Of a stretch of 64,000 bases of DNA, positions 11,655 through 46,861 are shown piece after piece. The position numbers and the translations under genes are program-made. Source of the stretch: Bedellia somnulentella (Eukaryota; Arthropoda; Insecta; Lepidoptera; Bedelliidae). The notes beneath the pieces were generated by a model that had not been told where the DNA came from, ran no database searches, and was given only the letters and a program-made list of their open reading frames with translations. Location: contig OY755171.1 of the NCBI GenBank assembly GCA_963576735.1, forward strand, positions 14,694,001-14,758,000, written 5' to 3'. Numbering within the stretch: the first letter of the stretch is position 1; every line of letters starts with the position of its first letter.

Positions 11655-12185
11655 TACAATATGTTTTGCTTGTGATGTAAATAGGTATATTTATGACTCG
11701 CCTTGACAGAATATGTGTTTAAAAAGAAAACCATATCTTGGCCTGTATCAGTATTTTCCTTTAATTATACGAAAATATTGTTCGGTTGAACAAAGCGGCG
11801 ATCGACAGTCACTGCACACCCAAATGGGAACCAATGGCGTGAGATATGATTGTATGTATACATACAAAACAAAAAACGATAGCATGTTCTTGATCGTAAT
11901 ATCCAATTAAATAAAAGTAAATTATTGACGTAAGAAATATAAGGTAATTTCATACCTACCCTGCTACATACCCGCGATATGCTTTTGTATAGTAATATTT
12001 CTAAAACCAACTAGATTCAAACCCAATAAAAGGGAACTATCTTCAGTTCGTTTTCCTCGTATGACCATGACATAAAAATAACCGCCCTTGCATGCGGATC
12101 CATAAGCAGTTATAAATACGTTCTGCAAAAGACGATTCAGATAAAAAGTTTAGTGTAAAAACTTCCAAAGACCAACTGCTTTTTA
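11655..12185. other. Segment of block B absent from block A
   Basis: About 530 bases with no counterpart in block A, where a SINE sits at the same joint. It is either deleted in A or inserted in B. Two short overlapping frames of 65 and 81 codons resemble nothing I know. Confidence 0.4.
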
Positions 12186-12774
12186 TATATAATTTTTATA
12201 TTAGAAAATTCTTTATTTAAATATGTAAAAATATATGAACAAGTAACAAATTCAAATTTGTATGTTGGCAATTGCAAACACGTAAGTGGTTTTGCGATGG
12301 AGAGGTTTCAATTGTGTCAGTTATGCTATTGGAGCCCTGTATTTACTAACAACATAACATAACAACAGAGACATTCGTAAAGATAAACGGTAAAGGTAAT
12401 GGTCTAGAAGGAAAACGATAAAATTTGTCAAGTTTGTGAAAACTGATTTTTTTCGTGTTCTTTACCTTTGGTAAAGGCATACGTACAATTGCTAAAAGAA
12501 ACAAAATGTAAGATTCCTTTGAATCTATTGTGTTATTCGAGATGATTCCCTTATGATCTCTGAATGAATTTCTCGGTTTAAGAACTAATCTACAATCTCA
12601 ATCACACATATATGAATATATGTATATAATACATATATTTCATTTACAACACATGAATAAAACGTTTCTCGTACGTGGCCCTCAAAAATTTCAAAAATAG
12701 TTGACATAATGAATTTTATGAAAAAAAATTCTTACACCCTTCCACGACGTTATAATTTACAAAGATATGAATGG

Positions 12775-12960
12775 ATCATCAGCATCATCAGCACCTATGT
12801 GCATTGTGACAACACTGAGTGTACCTGTGAGCGTCTAGCAGGTGGCGGCCGGCGGCGGTGGCGGCGGCGGCAGTGACGTGACATGTCCATCACGGTCTTC
12901 ATCACGGCAGGTACAAGCACGACCGTAGCGAGCAGGGACAGTTGCGGCGGCGGTCTTGTA
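12775..12960 (+). other. GC-rich island in block B with an exon-like cysteine-rich stretch
   Basis: Within an AT-rich element this stretch is GC-rich (GGCGGC runs). A ~50-base window beginning after catcatcag and ending before gtggcgg reads TYVHCDNTECTCERLAG. The same window in block A (about 4098-4150) reads the same with H to Q. It could be a captured host exon or chance. Confidence 0.35.
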
Positions 12961-14753
12961 ATGCCATGTGGGCATCATAATTAGACAGCAAGATAGTCCG
13001 TCGTTTTTCGTATGTGGGTAATAATGAAAACTATTTTAATTTTCATATGTGAGTAATAATGAAAAACATTATTACCATGTGATTATTCAAAATAATGATG
13101 TTGATTTATCCATAACAAGGTTATTGGATATGTAACTAAGAGCCAAAAGGCAATCAAAGCTGATATTGTGTTTGTGATTTTTCCAAACTATTATTACGGC
13201 AAAGTCAGCACCTCAAGTGAAATTCACTGAGTAGATTATCAGGTACCTGTCGATATACTTACCATCATACTGTTTCATGTTAATCCTGCTGGGATATATA
13301 ACCCCAATGTTCAGAGAACTCGTCAGTGATGGGAACTATGGTCGTCTCGACCTTTAGGTTGTTCTTGCTTGGGTATGTCATTCGTACTGGTTCGTATGAC
13401 ACATTATTTTCCGACAACTCAACGTTTTCATAGTAAAAACTTACGGTCGGTGCACACCGTATTATTTAATATACATGTAGTAACTATTTACAGATTGATG
13501 ATAATGCTGAAATGAATAAAGCTACTTTCTGGGAAGTATCTCGTACAACCACTTTAGGAAAGCGCATGCCAATTGATCTTCTGGATAATAACTCGTATTA
13601 ACTCTTTAAGAAGATTAAAAAGTTGTCGATGTATAATATTATTCATTATGATAACGTACGGTAGGTGCACACCGTATTATTTGATATACATGAAGTAACT
13701 ATGTTCTGAATGACGATTATGCTGAAATGAATAAAGCTACTTTCTGGGAAGTATCTCGTACAACCACTTTAGGAAGGCGCATGCCAATTGATCTTCTGGA
13801 TAACAACTCGTATTACCTCTTTAGGAAGATTAAAAAGTTGTCGATGTTTAAGGTTATTCATTGTGATAACGTACGGTAGGTGCACACCGTATTATTTGAT
13901 ATACATTTAGTAACTATGTACAGTCGCCATCAGATATATCGGAGCGGCCGAGGTACTCAAATATATCTGAGCAGCAATAAATTTCAATAAATTCTTTACG
14001 GTAAATAAGGTCAAAAAGATCTGAACATCCAATTCGCCACAAATATATGAGCAGTGGGTTTTCAATTAAATCTGAACACCCAAAGAGACAATAATATGTG
14101 AAAGCGCAACTCGTCAAAGTTATCTGCTCAGACAGGGTGATCATAAATATCTGAACATTTAAGGAAAATATACCTTAAAGCACTAAGCATACAGTTTAAA
14201 ATTCTTAATCATACTACGCTAGAATACATTTTCTACACAAACACCATTTGGTTTTATCAATGTCAAAACTAAAAAGAGTTTTGCTGGGAGGTATGCCCCA
14301 CTGGTTGTACGGTCCCAACTAGTTGTACGGTTAGTATATTATTAGAAAAAAAATACTAAGTCGTTTCCCACTGACCAACTCCATTTTTTGACAGAAACAG
14401 GTAAGTACATGGTGTTAATAGAGGAATGGGTTTGTAGTTGTATAATTTTCACCGGTAAAAAAACATCAAGATGTAAAACAACTTAGAATTTTTGAAACAT
14501 GTATGCCTTTTTTTACATTGTATGTACCAGGGTAGCATAAATGTAAACGCAGCTTTAATAAAATAAAAGGATAAACTAGTTTTCACAAAATTGTACTTTT
14601 TCCTGCTGTTTTCTGTAACGTATTATACGTATTCATATATATAAATATAACGTAATATATAGCATTATATTAAATGAGATCAATAAATCTAAAGGTTTAA
14701 TAAATAAAATAGAAAAAAAAACATGAATTCTTGATAAAAATAAACACAAGTTA

Positions 14754-14826
14754 GGATTTGAACCCTGACGCAACGGATTACAATTATGATTTCTATTCAC
14801 TAAACCGCTAGGCCATGGTGACTGAC
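14754..14826 (-). repeat. tRNA-like SINE head relic
   Basis: The minus strand reads atggcctagcggttta (box A-like) and ends with ggttcaaatcc (box B-like). The spacing fits a tRNA-derived SINE head rather than a functional tRNA. Confidence 0.5.
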
Positions 14827-15924
14827 ACGAAAGTGGATGAAATATTGCAAAGCATTCGTACTTATTTTAATTTGGCAGCTTTTATATTACCATAGATATA
14901 GAAGCACATGGATTAGCAGTAAGTGACAAACGTCATAGCATAAACGTCAACAAAGGCTGGACCTCTCAGAGACGATAACAGCCAACAACGATTTTGACAT
15001 AAAACATGAAAGAAAATAATTTACTTATTTTAACCTTAATGATTTTTTTATTAAGTTATTAATATTTAATAACTTAATAAAAGTGAAAAAAATAAATCTA
15101 AATCGAACACATATTCTTTGGCAAACACAAAATTATTAGCCATTTATGTCCAAACTAAGACTGTAATAAATAATTACACTGGTCTATACGATTTTAAACC
15201 AAAGTTTTCAATGCAAATATATGATGAAAAATATCTTGTGTCATCATATCATCATCAATGTCATCATAGTACTTTTTCTTGGTATTTATTAAAGATTTTC
15301 ATTTGATAGTAAACACGAAGATAAAAGACTAATTTGAATATTTTCCATTTAAAATGAGTAATTGTAAAGTTATGATTTTTTAAAGATTGTTCAACTTTTG
15401 TACTTAGTGACGTCATCGATCGATAAAATCACGTAGCGACATGCAAATGAAGCGAAATGTTTTATAAAAATGTTGCTGATTGCAAAACATATCACGAATT
15501 TGTGATGTCAAATGAAATTATTACGATATTATACTAAACAAACCTATGATTTTCGATATTTTATTAATAAACTGCAAAACCGTATGTCTTTGAAACAACA
15601 TTGAAGGTCAAACACTGTTACAGTTTTTTTATATAATAACAGTCATCTTAGCTTCAATTGATATAATTTCAAGAAAATATGGTTATATATCTCGAAATGG
15701 TTTTGTAATCAGCATCACTTTAGTAAAACTTTGCATACCGAATTAGGCAAAAATAACAAATACGTGAATTTTTATCATTTTTAATAGGGCTAGTATGGGA
15801 TCCGCCATACTAATGTCACGCACACACATTCGTTTACGCACACCGTTGTACTTTTTTTTGGTCTCGCCTGTCGTATTTTTATTGCCAATCTATATACGTA
15901 ATTATAGCATAATAAATCTGCGAA

Positions 15925-16125
15925 TCTATATATATAAAAGAAAGTGGTGTTAGTAATACTATTTATAACTCAAGAACGGATGAACCGATTTGGCTGAAAA
16001 TTGTTAGAGAGGTAGCTTAGAACCAGGAAAAGGACATAGGATATATATCATCATGCTAAATATCGTAGGGGGTAAGCAGTATAAAAACTTTACATCATCC
16101 GTGCGAAGCCGGGGCGGACCACTAG
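15925..16125 (+). mobile_element. Mini-Helitron (201 bp)
   Basis: Starts TC after an A, ends CTAG before a T, and has a GC-rich hairpin (gtgcgaagccggggcgg) just before the end. These are the hallmarks of a non-autonomous Helitron, with no target duplication. Internal words (gatgaaccgatttggctg) are typical of insect copies. Nested in the 2648-bp element. Confidence 0.7.
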
Positions 16126-17685
16126 TATTTGATAAAATACATGAAGTGAATTATATGCTATGACAGTTATGTTATCTTTTTTGTAAATTGGCAAATATTT
16201 TATTCAAATGTGTTTCTTGTTACAAGACTGTAAAGCTGCTTTACGCAGATTTCTATTTTGTATACCTACTCATTTTGATACGATTACATTTAAACTGTAT
16301 GCCTAGTGCTTTAAGGTATATTTTCCCTAAATGTTCAGATATTTATGGTCACCCTGTCTGAGCAGATAACTTTGACGAGTTGTGCTTTCACATATTATTG
16401 TCTCTTTGGGTGTTCAGATTTAATTGAAAAACCACTGCTCATATATTTGTGGCGAATTGGATGTTCACAGCTTTTTGACCTTATTTACCGTAAAGAATTT
16501 ATTGAAATTTATTGCTGCTCAGATATATTTGAGTACCTCGGCCGCTCCGATATATCTGATGGCGACTGTACTGAATGACAATAATGCTGAAATGAATAAA
16601 GCTACTTTCTGGGAAGTATCTCGTACAACCACTTTAGGAAAGCGCATGCCAATTGATCTTCTGGATAACAACTCGTATTACCTCTTTAAGAAGATTAAAA
16701 AGTTGTCGATGTATAATGTTATTCATTGTGACAACGTACGGTAGGTGCACATTGTATTATTTAATATTCATGTAGTAACTATGTACTGATTGATGATAAT
16801 GCTGAAATGAATAAAGCTACTTTCTGGGAAGTAGGTATTTCGTACAAAAGAAAAGTATTTTTTAAAAAAACCTTTTGGTATAACGCCTTATCACGTTTTG
16901 AAATTTTAGAAGTTGGTTATACATATTAATCATGTCACCTTTTGGGGGATATCTTGTAAAACCAGTTCAAGAAAATACATTATGACAATCAATGTTCTGG
17001 TTAATATTCCTTATTATCTCTTTAAGAAAATTTTAATATTGAACATCTTTACTGTTTTTATGATTCATGATCATGACACTTTCTACGCTGTATCGCGTAG
17101 GTAAAACCACTTTAGATATACATTACCTCAATCTTCTGGGTAATATTACATTACTTATTATCACTTTAATAAGACTAAAAAGTGGGTCATTGATAAAGTT
17201 AATTAGAATTATGTCACTTTCTGCGCAGTATCGCACCATCACTTAAAAAAGTGGATTGAAGAAAAAACTGTATAATAAGTATAATAACTCATTAAGGGGC
17301 TTAAGAACATAAAATGATTATATTACTCACCGCCATTTTTGCCGCCAACTATCAAAAATGAATTTACATATATAGTGTTTCGGAGGTAGGTCCTTGTCAA
17401 TTCATATATTTACTTGAACAGTCATTATACACTGGTATTTTCTAGCTGAAAAGCTAAAAAATATATGATTGTAACAATTTCTATTTTACGGAGACGAGAC
17501 GTGTTTCCAATGCAGCACACCTAAAAAGAATGAAGGAACGAGATTGGAGGACGAGGGACCGATTGATGACCGGAATGAGTTGAAAAATCGTTATTTTCGC
17601 TCTGAAATGGTGTGACCATGCAGTGTATCCTGAATCGGACTACATGGTTTACTAAATCTTGAGGATGTAACATTGAAATATAATG

Positions 17686-18200
17686 TCGAGCATGTGACCG
17701 TCCCGGAGAGTCACTTAGGCATGTTATTTCTGGTTGTTCGGCTCTTGCTAACACTGAGTACTTGCACAGACACAACCAAGCAGCCAAAATCCTGCATCAG
17801 GAGCTCGCTCTAAAATACGGACTCTTGCAACAGAGGCTGCCGTATTACAAGTATCTGCCGTAGCCAATCCTAGAAAACGACCGTGCCAAAATCTATTGGG
17901 ACCGATCCGCTGTCACGGACAGGACTATTCTAGCGAATAAGCCTGATATCGTGGTATGGGATCGGTCACAGTTGAGAGTATTTCTAGTGGATGTCACTAT
18001 CCCTCATGACGAGGGTCTCGTGAAAGCCGAAACCGAGAAGCGTTGGAAATATCTCGATCTGGCTCACGAGATCGCCGACATGTGGGGTATGATTTTGACA
18101 GAAATAATCCCAACTGTTTTGTCCGCGAACGGGTTAATTCCAACCAGCCTCGCGACCAACTTGAGGTGGTTGGATTTCTGTGGCGTGACGTTAATTACAA
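17686..18200 (+). pseudogene. C-terminal fragment of a non-LTR retrotransposon ORF with a CCHC motif
   Basis: Translation starts CRACDRPGESLRHVISGC, a C-x2-C-x7-H-x4-C motif of the kind found after the reverse transcriptase in R4/Dong-type LINEs. It continues YWDRSAVTDRTILANKPDIV and DVTIPHDEGLVKAETEKR. One in-frame stop (TAG, 17861-17863) breaks it and the reverse transcriptase itself is missing. It abuts the right end of block B. Confidence 0.7.
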
Positions 18201-18349
18201 GTCAACGGCCAAGTCACGTAAAATTAACTATAATAATATGGCGTAAAATTAACTATAATAATGGCAGTAAGGAACCTTAAACTTGGTTCCACTTATTTTA
18301 GAGATTTTATTACTTTTTAGAGATAAACAAGCAGCTCTATCGAGACTTG

Positions 18350-19080
18350 GCTAGTTTTTAGGGTTCCGTAGCCAAATGGCAAAAACGGGACCCTTATAGA
18401 TTCGTCATGTCTGTCTGTCTGTCCGTCCGTCCGTCCGTCCGTATGTCACAGCCAGTTTATTCCGAAACTATAAGAACTACATTATTAAAAATTGGTGCGT
18501 AGATGTATTCTGTAAACCGCATTAAGATTTTAAAATAAAATCTGAAAAAAAAAAAAATTTAGTGTTCCCCATACATGGAACTGAAACTCATTTTTTTTTT
18601 TTTCATCAAACCTATACGTGTGGGGTATCTATCAAAAGGTATTTGTAAATGATGTTGAGGTTTCTTATATCATTTTTTTCAAAACTGAATAGTTTGCGCG
18701 AGAGACTTTTCCAAAGTGGTAAAATGTGTGTCCCCCCCGCGTAACTTCTAAAATATGGGCATGATAAAACTGAAAAAAATATATGATGTGTATTACTATA
18801 CAAACTACAACGAAAATTGGTTTGAATGAGATCTAGCCAGTAGTTCTATTTTTAAACGTCATAAATCAAATTACTTACCTAATTTATTAATTTCACTGAA
18901 ATATATAACAATAATTTTACTATCACACATATTCATTACACGTAGGTTACACATTATATTTATATAGTAGATAACAGGTCAATCAAACTTACAACGAACT
19001 ACAAAAACTTGTATATTACTATGTTACCTACCTGCTGCTAGTGCTGCTACGGAACCCTTCATTAGCGAGTCTATATCGCT
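18350..19080 (+). mobile_element. Dispersed element starting gggttccgtagcc with a (TCTG/TCCG)n tract
   Basis: Begins gggttccgtagccaaatgg, has gtctgtctgtccgtccgtcc at 18409-18443, and near 19045-19060 contains ctacggaaccc, the inverse of its start. Similar layout at 53203-53550. The family is common in moth genomes; non-coding. Confidence 0.55.
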
Positions 19081-19424
19081 CTTGGACGCTTTTTACAGAA
19101 TGTTTTTGGTGGGATATATATGTCGTAGAATGATTTGATGTTGAGGTTTTTAGTAAAAAATCTAGGGATTTGGCAAAAACACGGATATTTCTTGTAACAA
19201 AACTAGTTGTTTTAGTATGATTGCGAAAAGAAATGTCAGTTTTTATGAATACTGAACACTGATTGGTCAATTGCAGTGCCTCATAAACACGTTATCTCCG
19301 ATTGGTTGTTAATTAAGACGTACTTAATTGTTTCTACCTACATTTAATGTGATTGTTAATTTAATTGTTTATTGTCAATACTACAATTTAAGTCATATTA
19401 AATTAACTGTTCCTACCTACATTG

Positions 19425-19800
19425 ACGAGACGTCCGTGGCCAAATGGATAGGTGACTAGCTTCTCGGTCTGGAGGTTGCGGGTTTGATCCCCGCTGAGAG
19501 CAACATTTATGTGACGAACATTCATTTAGATTCTTTCTTAGTACATACATACATACATACATATACTCACGGCTATGAATCCCTAGAAGGGGTAGCCAGA
19601 GCTAAGGAATAAGAAATTCCTAAGCCACTTTTGGAAAGTTTAGTGGAGAAAAGTGGTACAATAAAGGTTGTTGGTGATGGTTCTCCAACCGCATCTTTAT
19701 TGTTGTCTTTCTTAGTCTTGGGTGTTAATTATATGTGTAATATGTAATATTAAATATATCGTTGAGTTAGTATCCCATAATACAAGTCTTACTTAATTTG
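19425..19800 (+). mobile_element. tRNA-headed SINE S4, interrupted by S1
   Basis: Head tccgtggccaaatggatagg (box A-like) and gcgggtttgatccccgct (box B-like) at 19430-19500. The body resumes after the S1 copy at 19543-19705. Another copy lies at 39671-39765 on the minus strand. Confidence 0.65.
19543..19705 (-). mobile_element. S1 inside S4, 5'-truncated
   Basis: The minus-strand S1 ends in ATAC repeats. It is flanked by tctttcttagt at 19532-19542 and 19706-19716, a perfect 11-bp target duplication, showing insertion by retroposition. Confidence 0.85.
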
Positions 19801-20149
19801 GGGCTAACTTTATCTATGTATATGTCCGTGTATGTCATTTAACTCAAACAAAAAATAAGAAAATAATAAAGTTCCCGAGTATAAAATAAGTATTTTCATT
19901 TCTTACCCTTTATAACTCTACTCGTTTAATAAATATCTCAATACTACAATGACGAACCGATCGAAATAGGAGTAGGCGAGCAATCAAAAATCAGCCAATC
20001 ACCATTTTTACTAAACTGACTAGGTTTTTTTTGCAAAAAATCTAGTACTATAAAAAAATATTATCACCGTTATCTAATAATTCGTGTTTTTGCAAAATCC
20101 CTAGGTTCTTTGCAAAAATCCTTTACATCAAATCATCCTACGACATATA

Positions 20150-22463
20150 AAAATACTGTTAGTATATTACTAATAGTTACTATTGTTGGATATGTCGAGC
20201 AAGGTTGTAAAGAAAAAAAGATTATAACTTCTATTTATTAAATTTTATTCCACATTTATAATCAGACAACAGTTTAAACACCTCAAATTTAGAAGTGTAA
20301 AGCTGTGTAAATATAATTTATAATTACCTATCTTAATTACAGTATTTAAATAACATCATAAGGAAAAGATATTGAATTTAAATTTGGCACACATAAATAT
20401 GGAGGGTGATACTAATGTAGTTTTAAACATTTGTTGTAACAATATTGTATTATGTAAATAATTCACAATTTCGCATTGTGCGTATGTAATGTAATGTGCT
20501 ACAAGGCATATCGAAAAACATCCTTTATACATACATAAAACTATGTTATAAGAGTAAATAAAACATTAAAACATAAAACATTATAATTAATGATAACGCA
20601 CACACAGTTTTATAATTTGCAAAACTCAATAATGTGAAACTTTTATCACTATGACACTGAGACTTTTGTATAAATTCATAACATCTTAAACCAAATAAAA
20701 AAACACATGTACTATTTCCAAAGCTTTGCGTATCACAGCATACATGCTCCGATTTTAGTTCATTCCTAAAATACATTCTTAAAAAAATAAATATGAACTG
20801 ATTGATGGTGATAGATTGGAGCAAAACTTTCTTTAGAAAATTTTACAGTCACCTCGCTGTTCCATATCGTTTGGATTTTGTGACAAAATTTGGATTCTTT
20901 TTTTGTAACGTACACCACATCTCTCTTAGAATTTCAAAAAACTAGCTACTTTATTGTTGTATAACATTTTAAAACAAATTGTAAAATTCCTATTTATAAA
21001 CTTAATACTTAACAACAAATATAACAACAAGTACTCAATGATTCAATAAAAAATACACAATTTAAATGAAATATTAGGAATATACACTGTCTAGATATAT
21101 TTTTATATATTTTTAGATTTGAGACATCCAAAGAGCTATGTTTGGGTTTCTATGGTAGAGACCCTTATCCCTATCTTATTAACAACACCCTGTGAAACTT
21201 CATCCACGTTCTGTAAATATATGCAGAAAAAAACATTGCAGGTAATTTCTCGCTGTTTAATTTAAAATTTGCATCGTCATCAACGAAACAATATAAAATG
21301 AACTTAAAGGTACGTAAAAAATGATAAGAATGAGAACCGTGAAAAAATTTGCACCGATACTCTTTTTCTAGTTTTCAGTTCGTTTCGAAGTCAAACTCGT
21401 CTCGTGACAGATCCGCCAAAGATATAACTAATATTTACACTGATATTTTATTGTTACCATATTAATTGTTGATTCAATTTATACTATCTTCCTTTTGTAT
21501 ATTTTTTCATCAAACAAAAATCAAGTTAATGCAAAAATGTTGTTAATATGATTTGTAGTTATGAAAACCAAGCCTCCCAAATTGCTAAATCATGCATAAA
21601 CACCAGGTTTTCTTTCTACCGAATAATTGCAACAAATTATATTAAAAAAAAGTTATGAACAAGTTAAAAATAAACTAAATTGTCTTGGATATGTGAAAAG
21701 TTAAGAAAACCATTCAAATACTTCATGATACCTTTATATGTTCTCATCTTCGGGGTCAACACTGATGTATTTGAAATTTCCAGAAGGTACATTTATGTTC
21801 TTATAATAAGTGATAGACATCGAATTGGGTACAAACATAAAGATTATTTTATTTTATTTTATAATAATGTTTCTGCTCCTTTCGACTTCCTTAATACTTT
21901 GACATGCACGCGAATTGTTATTTCAAGATGCTGATTATATCAGCTGTGTACATGTATAACACATACTTATTAAAACTTATTTACATACACATTTTTACTG
22001 GTTATTTATAATTCTATATAAAATCTATGACATTTAACAATTTTGAATGAAAGTGCTGTAAGGATAGTGTTCGTAATATCGTACTAATTGTACCAATTTG
22101 ATACAGTCACATATCAAAATCGTACGTATCAGCAAATATCTTTTACAATAGTTACTTTAATTTAACATTAAGATTTTTTCACGTTTAGTCACTCTAACAT
22201 CCAGCAATTGACATCTAAGTGTACTACTTATTTTCATTGTAGCGTTCAGTTGTATATCATTACGGCATCATTATTGTATGGAAGTCTTAGGTAATACTAC
22301 AATGATCAATCATTTGTCACTCTTTTAAGGAAGATTCTGTTCTCATTCTATCTAATAAAGCCGATCGATTGTTTGAATGAATAGGTATCCTTTTTACAAA
22401 ATATCCGTCTCCTACATCTTTCATAGTAAAATTGTAGGAGTTCGTTATGTGGGTCGCGTAGAT
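20150..22463 (-). other. LRP4 3' UTR and downstream AT-rich region
   Basis: Continuous AT-rich sequence downstream of the LRP4 stop with no repeat family or other gene. AATAAA on the minus strand occurs near 21849-21856 and 21446, possible polyadenylation signals. The UTR end cannot be fixed from sequence. Confidence 0.4.
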
Positions 22464-45923
<23,460 letters not shown>

Positions 45924-46044
45924 CTTGACTGGTATTGAGAGCTGGCTACAAGCGGCAGAATCGCGCCCCGTCTAGGTGACCTGGGCGGCGGCAGACAAGC
46001 TTCGGTTCAATGGTTGCAGCATCATCCCTATTATACACTTGCAC
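45924..46044 (-). other. Lrp4: LRP4 5' UTR exon part (putative)
   Basis: A good acceptor (tgttacag) ends at 46045 on the minus strand, 121 bases before the ATG, so exon 1 may be spliced to a distant non-coding exon. A candidate donor lies at 51632. Confidence 0.4.
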
Positions 46045-46070
46045 CTGTAACACATATATGCTGTTGAATT

Positions 46071-46850
46071 TTGATTGTTTTTGTATCTCTCCTTGTTTTC
46101 ACCATGTATTTAGACGATGCAAAGCTATTGAATATGCAAGGGCGTAGACGATTACATATTTCAACTTTGCTGTTCGCTGTAGTTAGGCTGCAATCGCCCA
46201 CTTATTTGCAAAAAAAAATGCAATGGTCAAAAGTGATAATCAGTTTAAAGCAGAGATCGATCGAGCGATCTTGCCGATGCACGGGTCAGCGGCGTTTTGG
46301 TGTGCCTTTAGGTTTGCAGCGTCCAAGTTTTGGAATGATATTCCACCACCTATACGTGCTGTGATCAGTAGGGAAACTTTTAGGCGTATGCTTAGAGATT
46401 ATTTGCTGGCACAGCAAAATCCCGCAATGTCCTAACTGCAGACTACCATTTATGATTATGCTTCTATATCCCATTATACCTATAAATAATATCATGTAGC
46501 ATATTTTTATGCTCCTTCATATGTAAATATGTATATATATTTATTTTATATTGTAATTCTTATTTATCTTTGTTTATTTTGAAAACATATACCTCTATAG
46601 TTGTTAAATATGTTGTTTGAATATGTATAACAGTATGCCTAATACTTTGTTTCTTTAAGAGTAATGCTCGCAATGTCACTTAAGTCGATGCTGACTGAAA
46701 ATCAGTGTTGAGATCTCCCAAAGTTTACAACGTAGTGCTGAGTCAGCAACGTTTCACTGTGCAGAGGTCTATCTTTTTGAATACTCTATTTGTATAAAAA
46801 AAAACTATGATTTATAATAATTCGTGTTCTAAGAGTACATTGTTTTTGCT
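46071..46850 (+). pseudogene. Jockey/CR1-like LINE 3' end
   Basis: Encodes, with a frameshift, QGRRRLHISTLLFAVVRLQSP and then HGSAAFWCAFRFAASKFWND...RMLRDYLLAQQ, the C-terminal end of a LINE reverse-transcriptase protein, followed by about 400 bases of likely 3' UTR. It sits just upstream of LRP4 exon 1. Confidence 0.7.
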
Positions 46851-46861
46851 ATTCTTATTAA

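Larger units (their letters stand above)
13921..16568. mobile_element. 2648-bp TIR transposon-like element with 280-bp inverted repeats
   Basis: Ends cagtcgccatcagatatatc / its complement; arms 13921-14200 and 16289-16568 match with few differences. Flanked by TA on both sides (13919-13920, 16569-16570), and removing it restores the host 215-bp repeat unit. A TA duplication points to the Tc1/mariner style, but no DDE transposase frame is visible, so it appears non-autonomous. The arms hold repeated ATCTGA(G/A)CA words near 13965, 14019, 14069 and 14148, possible transposase sites. It carries a nested mini-Helitron and a tRNA-like relic. Confidence 0.8.
13436..17260. repeat. 215-bp tandem repeat array, interrupted
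   Basis: The word gctgaaatgaataaagctac recurs at 13506, 13721, 16585 and 16801 (steps of 215-216 bases once the nested element is removed). Decayed units follow at about 16930, 17075 and 17210 (gacactttctgcgcagtatc type). Block A has one clear unit near 4383 plus the decayed ones, so the array grew in block B. Confidence 0.75.
10065..17685. mobile_element. Block B: long non-coding TIR element, copy 2
   Basis: Colinear with block A over its whole length: 10070-11650 matches 470-2080, 12185-12620 matches 2400-3440, and 12630-17685 matches 3940-5260. It is longer because of a nested 2648-bp element, more 215-bp tandem units and about 530 bases (11655-12185) absent from A. Its ends carry inverted copies of the same ~150-bp terminal sequence (about 10130-10260 and 17530-17690). 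No transposase frame seen. Confidence 0.6.

Noticed and set aside
13914..14144. Two similar 76-77-codon frames (here and 16345-16578) as a gene pair
   Set aside because: They are translations of the two inverted arms of the 2648-bp element.
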